From positions 1-25,073 of the forward strand of contig CAKRCL010000022.1 in the NCBI GenBank assembly GCA_934307335.1: a stretch of DNA of 25,073 bases, given 5' to 3'. Origin of the DNA: an uncultured Dorea sp. GTDB lineage: Bacteria > Bacillota > Clostridia > Lachnospirales > Lachnospiraceae. This document shows, piece by piece, positions 1 to 7,736 of this stretch (positions within the stretch are counted from its first letter, which is position 1; the number at the start of each line of letters is the position of its first letter). The notes beneath the pieces are model-generated. The model saw only the letters and a list, made by a program, of their open reading frames with translations. It had not been told where the DNA came from and did no database searches. A program made the position numbers and the translations under genes.

Positions 1-150
1 GAGATGTATGATCTGAAGCATGAACTGATATCTGTACAGATCAAGCTTGAGAATGCGGATAAAGCGTTGGATAAGTTAAAGGAAGAGAACAAAGAACTTC
101 AGATGAAGATTGTTCAGCTGGAGACAGAGATGAAGAATAAGGAAAATTAA
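1..150 (+). CDS. zapA: Cell division protein ZapA, C-terminal fragment (5' end outside window)
   Basis: The frame is open from the first base to TAA at 148-150 and gives 49 residues. The visible part is a charged heptad-like helix (start EMYDLKHELIS, end LETEMKNKEN), typical of the coiled-coil tail of Firmicute ZapA. ZapA promotes FtsZ filament bundling at the division ring. The call rests on this tail and on the following U32 gene, a common neighbour of zapA in Clostridia. The N-terminal FtsZ-binding globular domain is off the window, so another small coiled-coil protein cannot be excluded. A terminator follows directly. Confidence 0.7.
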   Translation, partial: EMYDLKHELISVQIKLENADKALDKLKEENKELQMKIVQLETEMKNKEN

Positions 151-161
151 AACAAAGAGAG

Positions 162-186
162 GGGCTGTCAACGGACGGCCCTTTTT
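162..186 (+). terminator. Intrinsic terminator after zapA
   Basis: An 8-bp GC-rich stem, GGGCTGTC (162-169) with GACGGCCC (174-181), has one G-U pair and an AACG loop. Five T residues follow directly. It ends the zapA transcript 12 nt after the stop codon. Confidence 0.85.
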
Positions 187-240
187 ACAGATAAATATAC
201 ATTTTACAAAAATGATTTAGAAAAAGTTAAGGATAGAATA

Positions 241-2397
241 ATGAAAAAAGAGATTGAAATTCTGGCACCGGCAGGCTCCTGGGAGTGTCTGGAGGCGGCA
301 ATCAGTGCCGGAGCAGATGCTATTTATATTGGCGGCAGTCGTTTTGGGGCAAGAGCGCATGCGGATAATCTGGATGAAAAAAGAATGCTGGAAGCGATTG
401 ATTATGTGCATTTGCATGGAAGAAAACTGTATATGACAATCAATACACTCTTTAAACAGAAAGAGTTGATGGAGCTTTGTGATTACATTAAGCCATATTA
501 TGAACAGGGGCTAGATGCGGTTATTGTGCAAGATATCGGGGCGATGAGCTTGATTCGTAAGGCGTTTCCTGATATGGCACTGCATGTCAGTACGCAGGCA
601 ACGGTTACAAATGCAATTGGTGCACAGCTTTTTGGAAAAATAGGGGCAGAACGTATTGTCCCGGCGAGAGAATTGTCTCTGGAAGAGATTCGTGAGATGA
701 AAAAAAAGACAGGGCTCGAGATAGAGTGCTTTGTACATGGAGCACTTTGCTATTGTTATTCAGGTCAGTGTCTGATGAGCAGTATGAGCGGTGGAAGAAG
801 TGGCAATAGAGGAGAGTGTGCACAACCGTGTCGTCTTCCATATCGAATTGCCAATCAGAAACCGGCAGATCTTATGAGTCTAAAAGATTTGTGTGCGATA
901 GATATGATACCAGATCTTGTAGAGGCTGGTATTGATTCTTTTAAAATTGAAGGCAGAATGAAGCAACCGGATTATGTATATACCGTAACACAGATGTATC
1001 GGAAATATGTAGATTTGTATTTTGAAAAAGGCAGAAAAGGTTTCCGAGTTACCAAGGAAGATAAAGCAAAACTGGAGAACTGTTACAAAAGAAGAGGTTA
1101 CTGTGATGGGTATTACCGAAGACAGAATTCAAAAGAGATGTTATCTTTGAAACGGCCGGAAAAAGATGCGGAACTTAAAAAAGAAAAGCAGAATTATGGC
1201 GTACAGGAAAAGATAGAAGGCGTGTTGAAGCTAACAGAAGGAAAGTTATCGGAATTAGAGGTATGGCTGTCTGATATGCCGGGTGAAAAAGTACATGTTG
1301 TTGGTGAGAAGGTTCAGACAGCGAAAAGTCAGCCGTTATCTCGGGAACGAATTGATAAGCAGATTCGAAAAACGGGAAATACCCCATTCTTTTTTGAAGG
1401 TTTAAGAATAGAACTTACAGGAAATATCTTTTTGCCGATGCAGGTACTCAATGAACTTCGAAGAGATGCACTTACAGAACTAGAGAAGCACATCATTGAA
1501 AAATATCGTAGAAGCATGAACTATGTGAAGGCATTACAGATAGACGAAGAGGAAACACTTCGGTCTGAAAAGCAAATGGAATTTCAGGTCTCAGTCAATA
1601 CGCTCGAACAGTTAAAAATTGCTTTTTCAAAAGAATATGTGAATCGTGTATTTATATCAGATGAAATTGCATTTGAAGAATCAACACTAAAATTACTGAA
1701 CGAATATCGTAAAATGTGGAGCGAAACAGACAGAAATGTAAAAGTATGTCTTGCAATGCCATATATTTTTCGAGAGCGTGCAATCCATATTTATCAGCAG
1801 TATTATGAGCGGATAAAAACATATTACGATGGTGTATTGGTTCGAAATTGGGAAGAACTGCAGTGGCTGAAAGAACAAAGATATGCTGGAGAGATCACGG
1901 CGGATTATAATTTATATGGCTGGAATCGAATGGCTATTTGTGAATTGTTTAAGAATGGCATAGACAGATATACGGCTTCTGTAGAAATGAATTATCGTGA
2001 ATTATCCGATGTTGCGCCGGGGGGAGAATTGATTGTGTATGGGTACCAACCGGTAATGATTACGGCAAACTGTATCCGGAAGACAACGCAAGAATGTCAG
2101 AATAAAAATGGCATGATGATGATTACAGATCGTCTGGGAAATAAATTCCCGGTTAAAAATTATTGTAAATACTGCTATAATATAATATATAATTCGGCAC
2201 CACTTGTGCTTTTGGATCAGAAAAAGGAAATTTATGATTTAAATCTGCATGGTATACGTTTGAATTTTACGATTGAAAATGCGCAGAATATGGAATCTGT
2301 TCTGGAAGATTATAAAGCTGTCTTTTTGGAGGGGCATGATAAAAAGATGCCGGATATCAATTTTACAAGGGGACATTTTAAGCGGGGAGTAAAGTAG
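241..2397 (+). CDS. U32 family protein (RlhA/TrhP type, DUF3656-like C-terminus)
   Basis: A 718-aa protein with an N-terminal U32 domain starting EILAPAG. The U32 signature at residues about 162-180 is ECFVHGALCYCYSGQC. Cysteines at about 170, 177, 193 and 197 could hold an iron-sulfur cluster, as known for the U32 proteins UbiU/UbiV. The family was first called peptidase, but characterised members hydroxylate RNA: TrhP acts on tRNA U34 and RlhA on 23S rRNA C2501. The length and long C-terminal region (after about residue 300) resemble RlhA more than the roughly 400-aa TrhP. The ATG at 241 has an AAGGA site at 229-233. The gene follows a terminator but I see no clear promoter in the 54-nt gap. 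The exact RNA substrate is not decided by sequence. Confidence 0.9.
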   Translation: MKKEIEILAPAGSWECLEAAISAGADAIYIGGSRFGARAHADNLDEKRMLEAIDYVHLHGRKLYMTINTLFKQKELMELCDYIKPYYEQGLDAVIVQDIGAMSLIRKAFPDMALHVSTQATVTNAIGAQLFGKIGAERIVPARELSLEEIREMKKKTGLEIECFVHGALCYCYSGQCLMSSMSGGRSGNRGECAQPCRLPYRIANQKPADLMSLKDLCAIDMIPDLVEAGIDSFKIEGRMKQPDYVYTVTQMYRKYVDLYFEKGRKGFRVTKEDKAKLENCYKRRGYCDGYYRRQNSKEMLSLKRPEKDAELKKEKQNYGVQEKIEGVLKLTEGKLSELEVWLSDMPGEKVHVVGEKVQTAKSQPLSRERIDKQIRKTGNTPFFFEGLRIELTGNIFLPMQVLNELRRDALTELEKHIIEKYRRSMNYVKALQIDEEETLRSEKQMEFQVSVNTLEQLKIAFSKEYVNRVFISDEIAFEESTLKLLNEYRKMWSETDRNVKVCLAMPYIFRERAIHIYQQYYERIKTYYDGVLVRNWEELQWLKEQRYAGEITADYNLYGWNRMAICELFKNGIDRYTASVEMNYRELSDVAPGGELIVYGYQPVMITANCIRKTTQECQNKNGMMMITDRLGNKFPVKNYCKYCYNIIYNSAPLVLLDQKKEIYDLNLHGIRLNFTIENAQNMESVLEDYKAVFLEGHDKKMPDINFTRGHFKRGVK

Positions 2398-2405
2398 GTG
2401 AAAAA

Positions 2406-3878
2406 TTGGTAAATATTATTATTGAACTATCAAAATATCTGATGATTATACTGATGACAGCGTATACCTTTTTGTGTTTCAGTATTTTTGGATATCGAGA
2501 TCCGGATAGAAAAAAGAGTCTGCTACGGCAACAGAATGTTTTGATGTTTATGATACATATCATTGCATATCTGGTCATGTTTCTGGAAAAAGAAGATGTA
2601 AAGCTTTTGGCATTTTATTTAATGCAAGTGGTATTGTTTGGAACTACTATATTATTGTATACTAACATATATCCGAAAGTATCCAGATTGGTTGTGAATA
2701 ATATGTGTATGCTGCTTTGTGTTGGCATGATCATGTTGACTAGACTGAGCTATTCAAGTGCAGTGAAGCAATTTGTAATCGCAGCCGGTGGTGTGGCAAT
2801 CAGTCTGGTGGTTCCTGTAATTATCCGAAAAGTAAAAAAACTTTCGGAATGGAGAAAGATCTATGCAATTGTCGGTATTGTTTCGCTGGCACTTGTTGTT
2901 GTTGTTGGAACGGTTTCTTATGGAGCTAAATTAGGATTTCAGGTGGCAGGAATTAATATACAGCCGTCAGAACTTGTGAAAATTGTGTTTGTATTCTTTG
3001 TGGCATCCAGTTTTAAACAGTCTATGGCGTTTAAGGATATTGTAGTTACAACAGGATTGGCAGCGTTTCATGTGTTGATTCTTGTTGCATCAAAAGATTT
3101 GGGTGCTGCGTTGATTATTTTTGTTGTATATCTGGTCATGCTTTATGTGGCGACCAGACAGCCATTGTATGTGCTTGCCGGGCTTGGCGCCGGATGTGTT
3201 GCATCAGTCGGGGCATATTATTTATTTGCACATGTGAGAAATCGTGTAATTGCATGGAAAGATCCTATTGCTTCCTATAGCGGAAGCGGCTATCAGGTAG
3301 CGCAGTCTTTGTTTGCAATCGGTACAGGAAGCTGGTTCGGGATGGGACTGTTTCAAGGAAAACCGGATACAATTCCGGTTGCAACATCAGATTTTATTTT
3401 TTCTGCGATCAGTGAGGAAATGGGACTGATTTTTGGATTATGTATGATTCTGGTATGTGTCAGCTGCTATGTGATGTTTTTGAACATTGCAATGCAACTT
3501 CGGAATATGTTTTATAAGCTGGTAGCACTGGGACTTGGAACCTGTTATATTTTTCAGGTATTCTTAAATGTTGGTGGTGTTACGAAATTTATTCCGTCTA
3601 CGGGAGTAACGCTTCCACTTGTAAGTTACGGAGGAAGCTCCATTCTTAGTACATTAATTATGTTTGCAATAATTCAGGGACTTTATATTTTAAGAGAAGA
3701 CGAGGAAGAGAATCTTGAAAGAAAAAAGAAGGAAAGGTTACGAGCAGAGAGAGGCAGAGGAGAGGCTAAAAAGAGAACGCGAAAAGCGCCAGATGACCCG
3801 CAGAGAGCGAAAAGAAGCAGACCTGCAGGACAAGCGCCGCGCAAAGAAAAAGCGCGCCCGCAACAAAGAGTTCGCTAG
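2406..3878 (+). CDS. FtsW/RodA/SpoVE family (SEDS) peptidoglycan glycosyltransferase
   Basis: A 490-aa polytopic membrane protein. SEDS proteins polymerise lipid II together with a class B PBP. Visible family features are QPSELVK (about residue 186), the essential-type Asp in SKDLGAAL (about 231), TSDFIFSAISEE, and the signature PSTGVTLPLVSYGGSS near the C-terminus. The start is TTG at 2406, 5 nt after AGGTG (2396-2400), which overlaps the preceding stop; there is no better ATG. About 90 N-terminal residues with extra hydrophobic segments precede the usual core. The last 55 residues are a very basic, disordered-looking cytoplasmic tail whose DNA also encodes the start of the next gene in another frame. 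Sequence does not separate FtsW, RodA and SpoVE roles; the PBP partner next door suggests a dedicated pair. Confidence 0.92.
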   Translation: MVNIIIELSKYLMIILMTAYTFLCFSIFGYRDPDRKKSLLRQQNVLMFMIHIIAYLVMFLEKEDVKLLAFYLMQVVLFGTTILLYTNIYPKVSRLVVNNMCMLLCVGMIMLTRLSYSSAVKQFVIAAGGVAISLVVPVIIRKVKKLSEWRKIYAIVGIVSLALVVVVGTVSYGAKLGFQVAGINIQPSELVKIVFVFFVASSFKQSMAFKDIVVTTGLAAFHVLILVASKDLGAALIIFVVYLVMLYVATRQPLYVLAGLGAGCVASVGAYYLFAHVRNRVIAWKDPIASYSGSGYQVAQSLFAIGTGSWFGMGLFQGKPDTIPVATSDFIFSAISEEMGLIFGLCMILVCVSCYVMFLNIAMQLRNMFYKLVALGLGTCYIFQVFLNVGGVTKFIPSTGVTLPLVSYGGSSILSTLIMFAIIQGLYILREDEEENLERKKKERLRAERGRGEAKKRTRKAPDDPQRAKRSRPAGQAPRKEKARPQQRVR

Positions 3879-5247
3879 AGTTACATATATTTTTGTGGCG
3901 CTTTTTATAGCGATGATGGGATACATTTCTTATTTTAATGTTGTAAGAAGTCGAGATATTATCAGTAGTCCTTACAATAAGCGGCAGGACTCTTATGCGG
4001 ACCGTGTGATCCGCGGAAAGATTCTAGATAAAAACGGAAATGTTCTGGCGAAGACAAATGTGGCAGAGGATGGGACTGAAACAAGAGAATATCCTTATAA
4101 TAATATGTTTGCACATGTAGTTGGATATACAGCGCAAGGAAAGGCAGGGTTGGAATCGGTTTCTAATTTTGAACTTTTGACTTCAAATGCATTTTTTCTG
4201 GATAAGTTAAAAAATGAATTCCAAGATAAGAAAAATGAAGGGGATAATGTCGTGACTACGCTGGATGCGAATCTTCAAGAGGCAGCATATGATGCACTTG
4301 GTTCTAATAAAGGTGCGGTTGTTGTTATGGAGCCAAGTACCGGAAAAATTCTTGCGATGGTCTCAAAACCGGATTTTGATCCGAATACAGTCGGAGAAAA
4401 TTGGGATACAATAAGCAACAATGAAGAAAGTGTGCTTTTGAATCGTGCAACACAGGGACAATATGCACCGGGATCAACATTTAAACTGGTGACGACATTG
4501 GAATTTATGCGTGAAAATTCGGATTATGATTCATATTCTTATGATTGTACGGGATCCATTGAAAGTGGAAATGTTACGATTCATTGTTATGGAGGACATG
4601 TGCACGGACAGGTGACTTTAAGAGATAGTCTTGCATATTCTTGTAATACATCATTTTCAAATATTGGAAGATCTTTGAATGCAGATGCATATAAAGCTAC
4701 TGCACAGGATTTGCTTTTTAATAAAAAGCTTCCGTCAGTGCTGCCTTATAGTCAGAGTAAATTTACACTTACATCTTCCGATAGTGAAGCGGAACGCATG
4801 ATGACGGCCATGGGACAGGGAAAAACACAGATGAGTCCGTATCATATGGCTTTGATTACATCGGCAATTGCGAATGGCGGAACATTGATGAAACCATATT
4901 TAGTGGATAGTGTTACTAATAATGCCGGTACAGTGATTGATAAGAATAAACCGGAAAAATATAAAGATCTGATGACATCTCAAGAGGCGGCTCAGTTAAA
5001 AGATTATATGACGGCTGTGACGGAATATGGAACAGCATCTGTACTTGGCGGACAGAATTACACAGCAGCCGGAAAAACAGGAACAGCGGAATACAGTTCC
5101 GATAAAGAAAAAGACCACTCCTGGTTTGTAGGAATGTCTAATGTTGATAATCCGGATCTTGTTATCAGCGTAATTATCGAACAATCAGATGGTTCGGCAA
5201 AAGCAGTTAATATTGCTAAAAAAGTGTTCGACGCTTATTATCAATAG
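3715..5247 (+). CDS. Class B penicillin-binding protein (transpeptidase)
   Basis: A 510-aa protein with a highly basic cytoplasmic head (residues 1-53), one membrane anchor (about 54-75), a pedestal region and a transpeptidase domain. All three active-site motifs are present: STFK at 254-257 (acylated serine), SCN at 309-311 and KTG at 454-456. It would cross-link peptidoglycan outside the membrane as partner of the SEDS protein encoded just upstream, like FtsW-FtsI or RodA-PBP2. The start given is TTG at 3715 behind GAGGAAG (3702-3708). An in-frame ATG at 3793 is the alternative but lacks a good ribosome site. With the TTG start the gene overlaps the SEDS frame by 164 nt. The overlap is rich in CGC and AGA arginine codons, unlike its flanks. 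Confidence 0.92.
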   Translation: MKEKRRKGYEQREAEERLKREREKRQMTRRERKEADLQDKRRAKKKRARNKEFARVTYIFVALFIAMMGYISYFNVVRSRDIISSPYNKRQDSYADRVIRGKILDKNGNVLAKTNVAEDGTETREYPYNNMFAHVVGYTAQGKAGLESVSNFELLTSNAFFLDKLKNEFQDKKNEGDNVVTTLDANLQEAAYDALGSNKGAVVVMEPSTGKILAMVSKPDFDPNTVGENWDTISNNEESVLLNRATQGQYAPGSTFKLVTTLEFMRENSDYDSYSYDCTGSIESGNVTIHCYGGHVHGQVTLRDSLAYSCNTSFSNIGRSLNADAYKATAQDLLFNKKLPSVLPYSQSKFTLTSSDSEAERMMTAMGQGKTQMSPYHMALITSAIANGGTLMKPYLVDSVTNNAGTVIDKNKPEKYKDLMTSQEAAQLKDYMTAVTEYGTASVLGGQNYTAAGKTGTAEYSSDKEKDHSWFVGMSNVDNPDLVISVIIEQSDGSAKAVNIAKKVFDAYYQ

Positions 5248-5259
5248 GAAGAAAAAATT

Positions 5260-5583
5260 ATGAAGTATTATCGCAGACTTTACTGGGGAGAAAACCTGGA
5301 AAAGAAAAAAGAAAAGATTATAAGACGACTAAATCAGGGAAAACTTCAAAGAGATATCTATGTGCTGGTGTTGCCAAAGTGTGGGACAAATCAGCTGGAA
5401 ATTTACAATGCGGCGCTTTTTCTGCAACCGGATTTCCCAAACGATGATTTCTTTATTGTGGGGATTGTAAGAGGATATGAGTCTGCACTGGAACTGGTAG
5501 AGGAGATAGTTTCTGAAGTGTATGAAAAAACAGGAGGTGCGGATATCCGTACGTATCTGTTAGAAAGAGAACAGGAAGACTAA
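5260..5583 (+). CDS. Conserved-looking protein of unknown function (107 aa)
   Basis: ATG at 5260 lies 12 nt after the PBP stop, with AGGAAG (5247-5252) as ribosome site, so it appears co-transcribed. It is a soluble alpha/beta-looking protein with no signal or membrane segment. It has a basic N-terminal helix (KKKEKIIRRL), a hydrophobic strand (DIYVLVLP), a second (FFIVGIVRG) and a charged helix near the C-terminus. It ends one base before the DUF2953 start. I recognise no named domain. Its place between a PBP and DUF2953-gerW suggests a Clostridia-specific partner of one of these, but that is inference only. Confidence 0.75.
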   Translation: MKYYRRLYWGENLEKKKEKIIRRLNQGKLQRDIYVLVLPKCGTNQLEIYNAALFLQPDFPNDDFFIVGIVRGYESALELVEEIVSEVYEKTGGADIRTYLLEREQED

Positions 5584-5584
5584 G

Positions 5585-6607
5585 ATGCTACATATTTTGC
5601 TTTTAGTATTAAAAATAATAGGCATTATACTTGCAGTAATATTGGGAATTCTAATATTACTGATTTTAGTATTGCTTTTTGTACCAGTCAGGTATGAAGT
5701 GCAAGGGCGCTGTGAAGGTACACTGGATTCTTTGAAGGGGAAAATCTGTGTAACATGGCTTTTACATTTTGTTCGGGCAGATATGCTTTATAAGAATGGC
5801 AGAATAAAATGGAGACTTCGAATTGCGTGGTTAAAAAAAGGAAATGCTAGTTCGGGAGGAAAACGTGTTGATAAGGATGAACATGTGCCGGTTAAAGAAA
5901 TAATTGAAAATAATGAAGAAATAGATGAAGAACAGCAGCTTTTGGAAGAATTACAACGTGAAGTAGAAAGGCAGAAGGAGGAGTCTGAAAATGAGAAAAA
6001 AAAGCCTGAAAATTTTAAAACCGAAGGAGATAAAGAAAATCTGGATACGCCGCAGAAGATATATAAAAAGAGCACGTCTGATCAAAAAATTAAAGAACGG
6101 AAGCCAGAAATGGAAGTTCCTGAAAAAGAAAAATCCATGGCAGGTAAGAAGGCTGGAAGATTCTATCAGAAGATTCTTTCGTGGCTTCAGAAGATAAAAT
6201 GTACATTCCGGAAAATGTGTGATAAAATAAAATCACTCTTAATGAAAAAAGAAAAGATAGAACTTTTTTTGCAAGATGAAGTGCATAAAGGAGCATATCA
6301 AAAATGTAAGAAAGAATTACTCCGTTTGCTGCGTCATTTGAAGCCGAAAAAAGTGAATGTAAAAATGGTGTACGGATTTGACGATCCTTATTATACCGGA
6401 CAGGTTCTTGCTTTTTTGAGTATGTTATATCCGTTTATTGGAAATAGTACTACGATTGTACCTGATTTTGAAAATCAGATTTTAAAAGGTTCTGTTTATT
6501 TAAAGGGAAAGATATACTTGTGTCATTTTGTCCAGCCATGCTGGAATCTGTTCTGGTGTAAGAATGTTCGACAGACTTATCATGATATACGAAACTTTAA
6601 ATTATAA
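5585..6607 (+). CDS. DUF2953 domain membrane protein (YtfI-like)
   Basis: A 340-aa protein. Residues 1-32 form one strongly hydrophobic N-terminal segment followed by PVRYEV. The middle, about residues 95-215, is extremely rich in Lys and Glu and looks disordered. The C-terminal part contains the DUF2953 hallmark around VYGFDDPYYTGQ and an Ile/Val-rich beta region. In Bacillus the same family (YtfI) is encoded beside ytfJ/gerW, matching the next gene here. That pairing is the main reason to link it to sporulation or germination. Biochemical function is unknown for the family. The start ATG follows the previous stop by one base, which implies translational coupling. Confidence 0.85.
   Translation: MLHILLLVLKIIGIILAVILGILILLILVLLFVPVRYEVQGRCEGTLDSLKGKICVTWLLHFVRADMLYKNGRIKWRLRIAWLKKGNASSGGKRVDKDEHVPVKEIIENNEEIDEEQQLLEELQREVERQKEESENEKKKPENFKTEGDKENLDTPQKIYKKSTSDQKIKERKPEMEVPEKEKSMAGKKAGRFYQKILSWLQKIKCTFRKMCDKIKSLLMKKEKIELFLQDEVHKGAYQKCKKELLRLLRHLKPKKVNVKMVYGFDDPYYTGQVLAFLSMLYPFIGNSTTIVPDFENQILKGSVYLKGKIYLCHFVQPCWNLFWCKNVRQTYHDIRNFKL
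6558..6587 (+). promoter_or_regulatory. Candidate forespore (sigma-G-like) promoter for gerW
   Basis: GTAAG (6558-6562), 18 nt, then CATGATA (6581-6587). The -10-like element fits the sigma-G pattern CATnHTA fully; the -35-like element fits gHATR at 4 of 5. It lies within the DUF2953 coding end and would give a leader of about 65 nt. Short degenerate motifs like this occur by chance, so confidence is low. Confidence 0.3.
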
Positions 6608-6658
6608 ATATTCCATTTCTTAAAGAAATAAAGAAAAATTATAGGAGGAAAGTTTTAC

Positions 6659-7051
6659 ATGGCAGAGAATAATTTTAAAGGAACTGTGGAAGCATTATTC
6701 ACAGGAATTGACGGAGTTGTTTCATCAAAGACAGTTGTAGGAGATGCGATTCATATCGGAGATACGATTATTCTTCCACTTGTGGATGTCTCTTTTGCAA
6801 TCGGAGCAGGGGCGTTTAATGCAGACAAGAAGGAAAAAGGAGCCGGAGGAGTCGGAGGAAAGATGACTCCGTGCGCAGTTTTAGTTATCCAAAATGGACA
6901 CACAAGACTTGTCAATATTAAAAATCAAGATACGATCACGAAAATTTTGGATATGGTACCGGATATGGTTGATAAATTCACTGGAGGAAAAGATTCAAAG
7001 TTGGATGAGGATGATGTGAAAGATATTCTCGACAGCGTAGAAGCAGAGTAA
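6659..7051 (+). CDS. gerW: GerW family sporulation protein (YtfJ)
   Basis: A 130-aa protein with the family pattern: an N-terminal helix, VVGDAIHIGDTIILPLVDVSF, then a Gly-rich stretch (AIGAGAF, GAGGVGGK) and a C-terminal acidic helix. GerW/YtfJ is a forespore protein needed for normal germination in Bacillus. ATG at 6659 has a strong AGGAGGAA at 6643-6650. It follows the DUF2953 gene as in Bacillus ytfI-ytfJ. A possible forespore-type promoter lies in the end of the upstream gene (see separate entry). No terminator is obvious after it. Confidence 0.93.
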   Translation: MAENNFKGTVEALFTGIDGVVSSKTVVGDAIHIGDTIILPLVDVSFAIGAGAFNADKKEKGAGGVGGKMTPCAVLVIQNGHTRLVNIKNQDTITKILDMVPDMVDKFTGGKDSKLDEDDVKDILDSVEAE

Positions 7052-7109
7052 TGATTATTGCACTTCAGACATAGAATAAAGTGAAAGAACATAGGAACGG
7101 GATGATGGA

Positions 7110-7250
7110 ATGAAACGAGTCATAGGATTTGCATTATTCTGGGTGGCAGCCGGCATGGTGATTACGATGCTTTTGCCGAATACGTTTGTGACCGTTTTAT
7201 GTGTGATATTGTGTCTGTTGGCTGGATATAATCTGTTCTGTTGCGAGTGA
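7110..7250 (+). CDS. Small hydrophobic membrane protein (46 aa), unknown function
   Basis: A short ORF from ATG 7110 to TGA 7248-7250. It encodes a basic start (MKRVIG), then two hydrophobic stretches (FALFWVAAGMVITMLL and VTVLCVILCLLAGY) split by PNT, and ends FCCE. This is a plausible two-helix membrane hairpin with four Cys. Ribosome site support is only moderate (GGGATGATGG just upstream). I have an uncertain memory of similar short proteins in Lachnospiraceae near gerW. It sits 58 nt after gerW with no terminator between, so it may share that transcript. Function unknown. Confidence 0.6.
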   Translation: MKRVIGFALFWVAAGMVITMLLPNTFVTVLCVILCLLAGYNLFCCE

Positions 7251-7309
7251 TAAAAGCAACAGTGAAACTGTCATTTGAAAAAATGTCGGAAAAATGTTGA
7301 AAATAATAC

Positions 7310-7338
7310 TTGCTTTTGTAAGAATTATCTGCTAGTAT
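7310..7338 (+). promoter_or_regulatory. Candidate sigma-A promoter of rpmB
   Basis: TTGCTT (7310-7315), a 17-nt spacer, then TAGTAT (7333-7338). The hexamers match consensus at 3 and 4 positions, so it is moderate. An alternative -35, TTGAAA at 7297-7302, pairs only with a poor -10. The leader to the ATG is about 46 nt and holds a short AGTC/GACT hairpin at 7351-7364. Confidence 0.45.
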
Positions 7339-7390
7339 ATTATTGTTGCGAGTCTGAAAGGACTTATTATGAGCGTTAGGAGGTGCAGTC

Positions 7391-7579
7391 ATGGCAAAAT
7401 GTGCTATTTGCGAAAAGGGTGCTCACTTTGGAAACAACGTAAGCCACTCTCATAGAAAATCCCCAAAGATGTGGAAATCTAATGTAAAATCTGTTCGTGT
7501 TAAGACAGAGAACGGAGCTACAAAGAGAATGTATGTTTGTACTTCTTGTTTAAAATCTGGCAAAGTTGAGCGAGCATAA
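7391..7579 (+). CDS. rpmB: 50S ribosomal protein L28
   Basis: A 62-aa protein typical for bL28. It begins MAKCAICEKGAHFGNNVSHS and has two CxxC pairs (CAIC and CTSC), the zinc-binding C+ form. It is part of the large subunit. ATG at 7391 has a near-perfect AGGAGGTG site at 7378-7385. It has its own promoter and terminator and stands before yloU, the same order as in Bacillus. Confidence 0.98.
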   Translation: MAKCAICEKGAHFGNNVSHSHRKSPKMWKSNVKSVRVKTENGATKRMYVCTSCLKSGKVERA

Positions 7580-7587
7580 TAGTATAA

Positions 7588-7624
7588 AAGCTTAGATTCC
7601 AGAATTGGAATCTGGGCTTTTTTT
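7588..7624 (+). terminator. Intrinsic terminator after rpmB
   Basis: An inner stem AGATTCC (7594-7600) with GGAATCT (7607-7613) and an outer AAGC with GCTT are followed by a T run at 7618-7624. It is 9 nt after the rpmB stop. Confidence 0.88.
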
Positions 7625-7671
7625 CGTTATGAGAAAAATTTGCAAGGGCAGTCCGTGGGTGGCTGTTTTGC

Positions 7672-7700
7672 TTGTAATATATATAAAATAAGAGTATAAT
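7672..7700 (+). promoter_or_regulatory. Sigma-A promoter of yloU-fakA-recG
   Basis: TTGTAA (7672-7677), a 17-nt AT-rich spacer, then the exact -10 TATAAT (7695-7700). It is the only good candidate between the rpmB terminator and yloU. Predicted transcription starts about 30 nt before the yloU ATG. Confidence 0.7.
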
Positions 7701-7736
7701 ACATTTGTTAAATATACGGATATGGAGGTATCGGAT

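Noticed and set aside
3700..3880. Frameshift error or broken gene at the SEDS/PBP border
   Set aside because: Both proteins are complete with all motifs, and the PBP has its own ribosome site; an overlap explains it better than a sequencing error.
6608..6658. Hairpin TTTCTTAAAGAAA before gerW as a terminator
   Set aside because: It is AT-only, short and has no T run after it.
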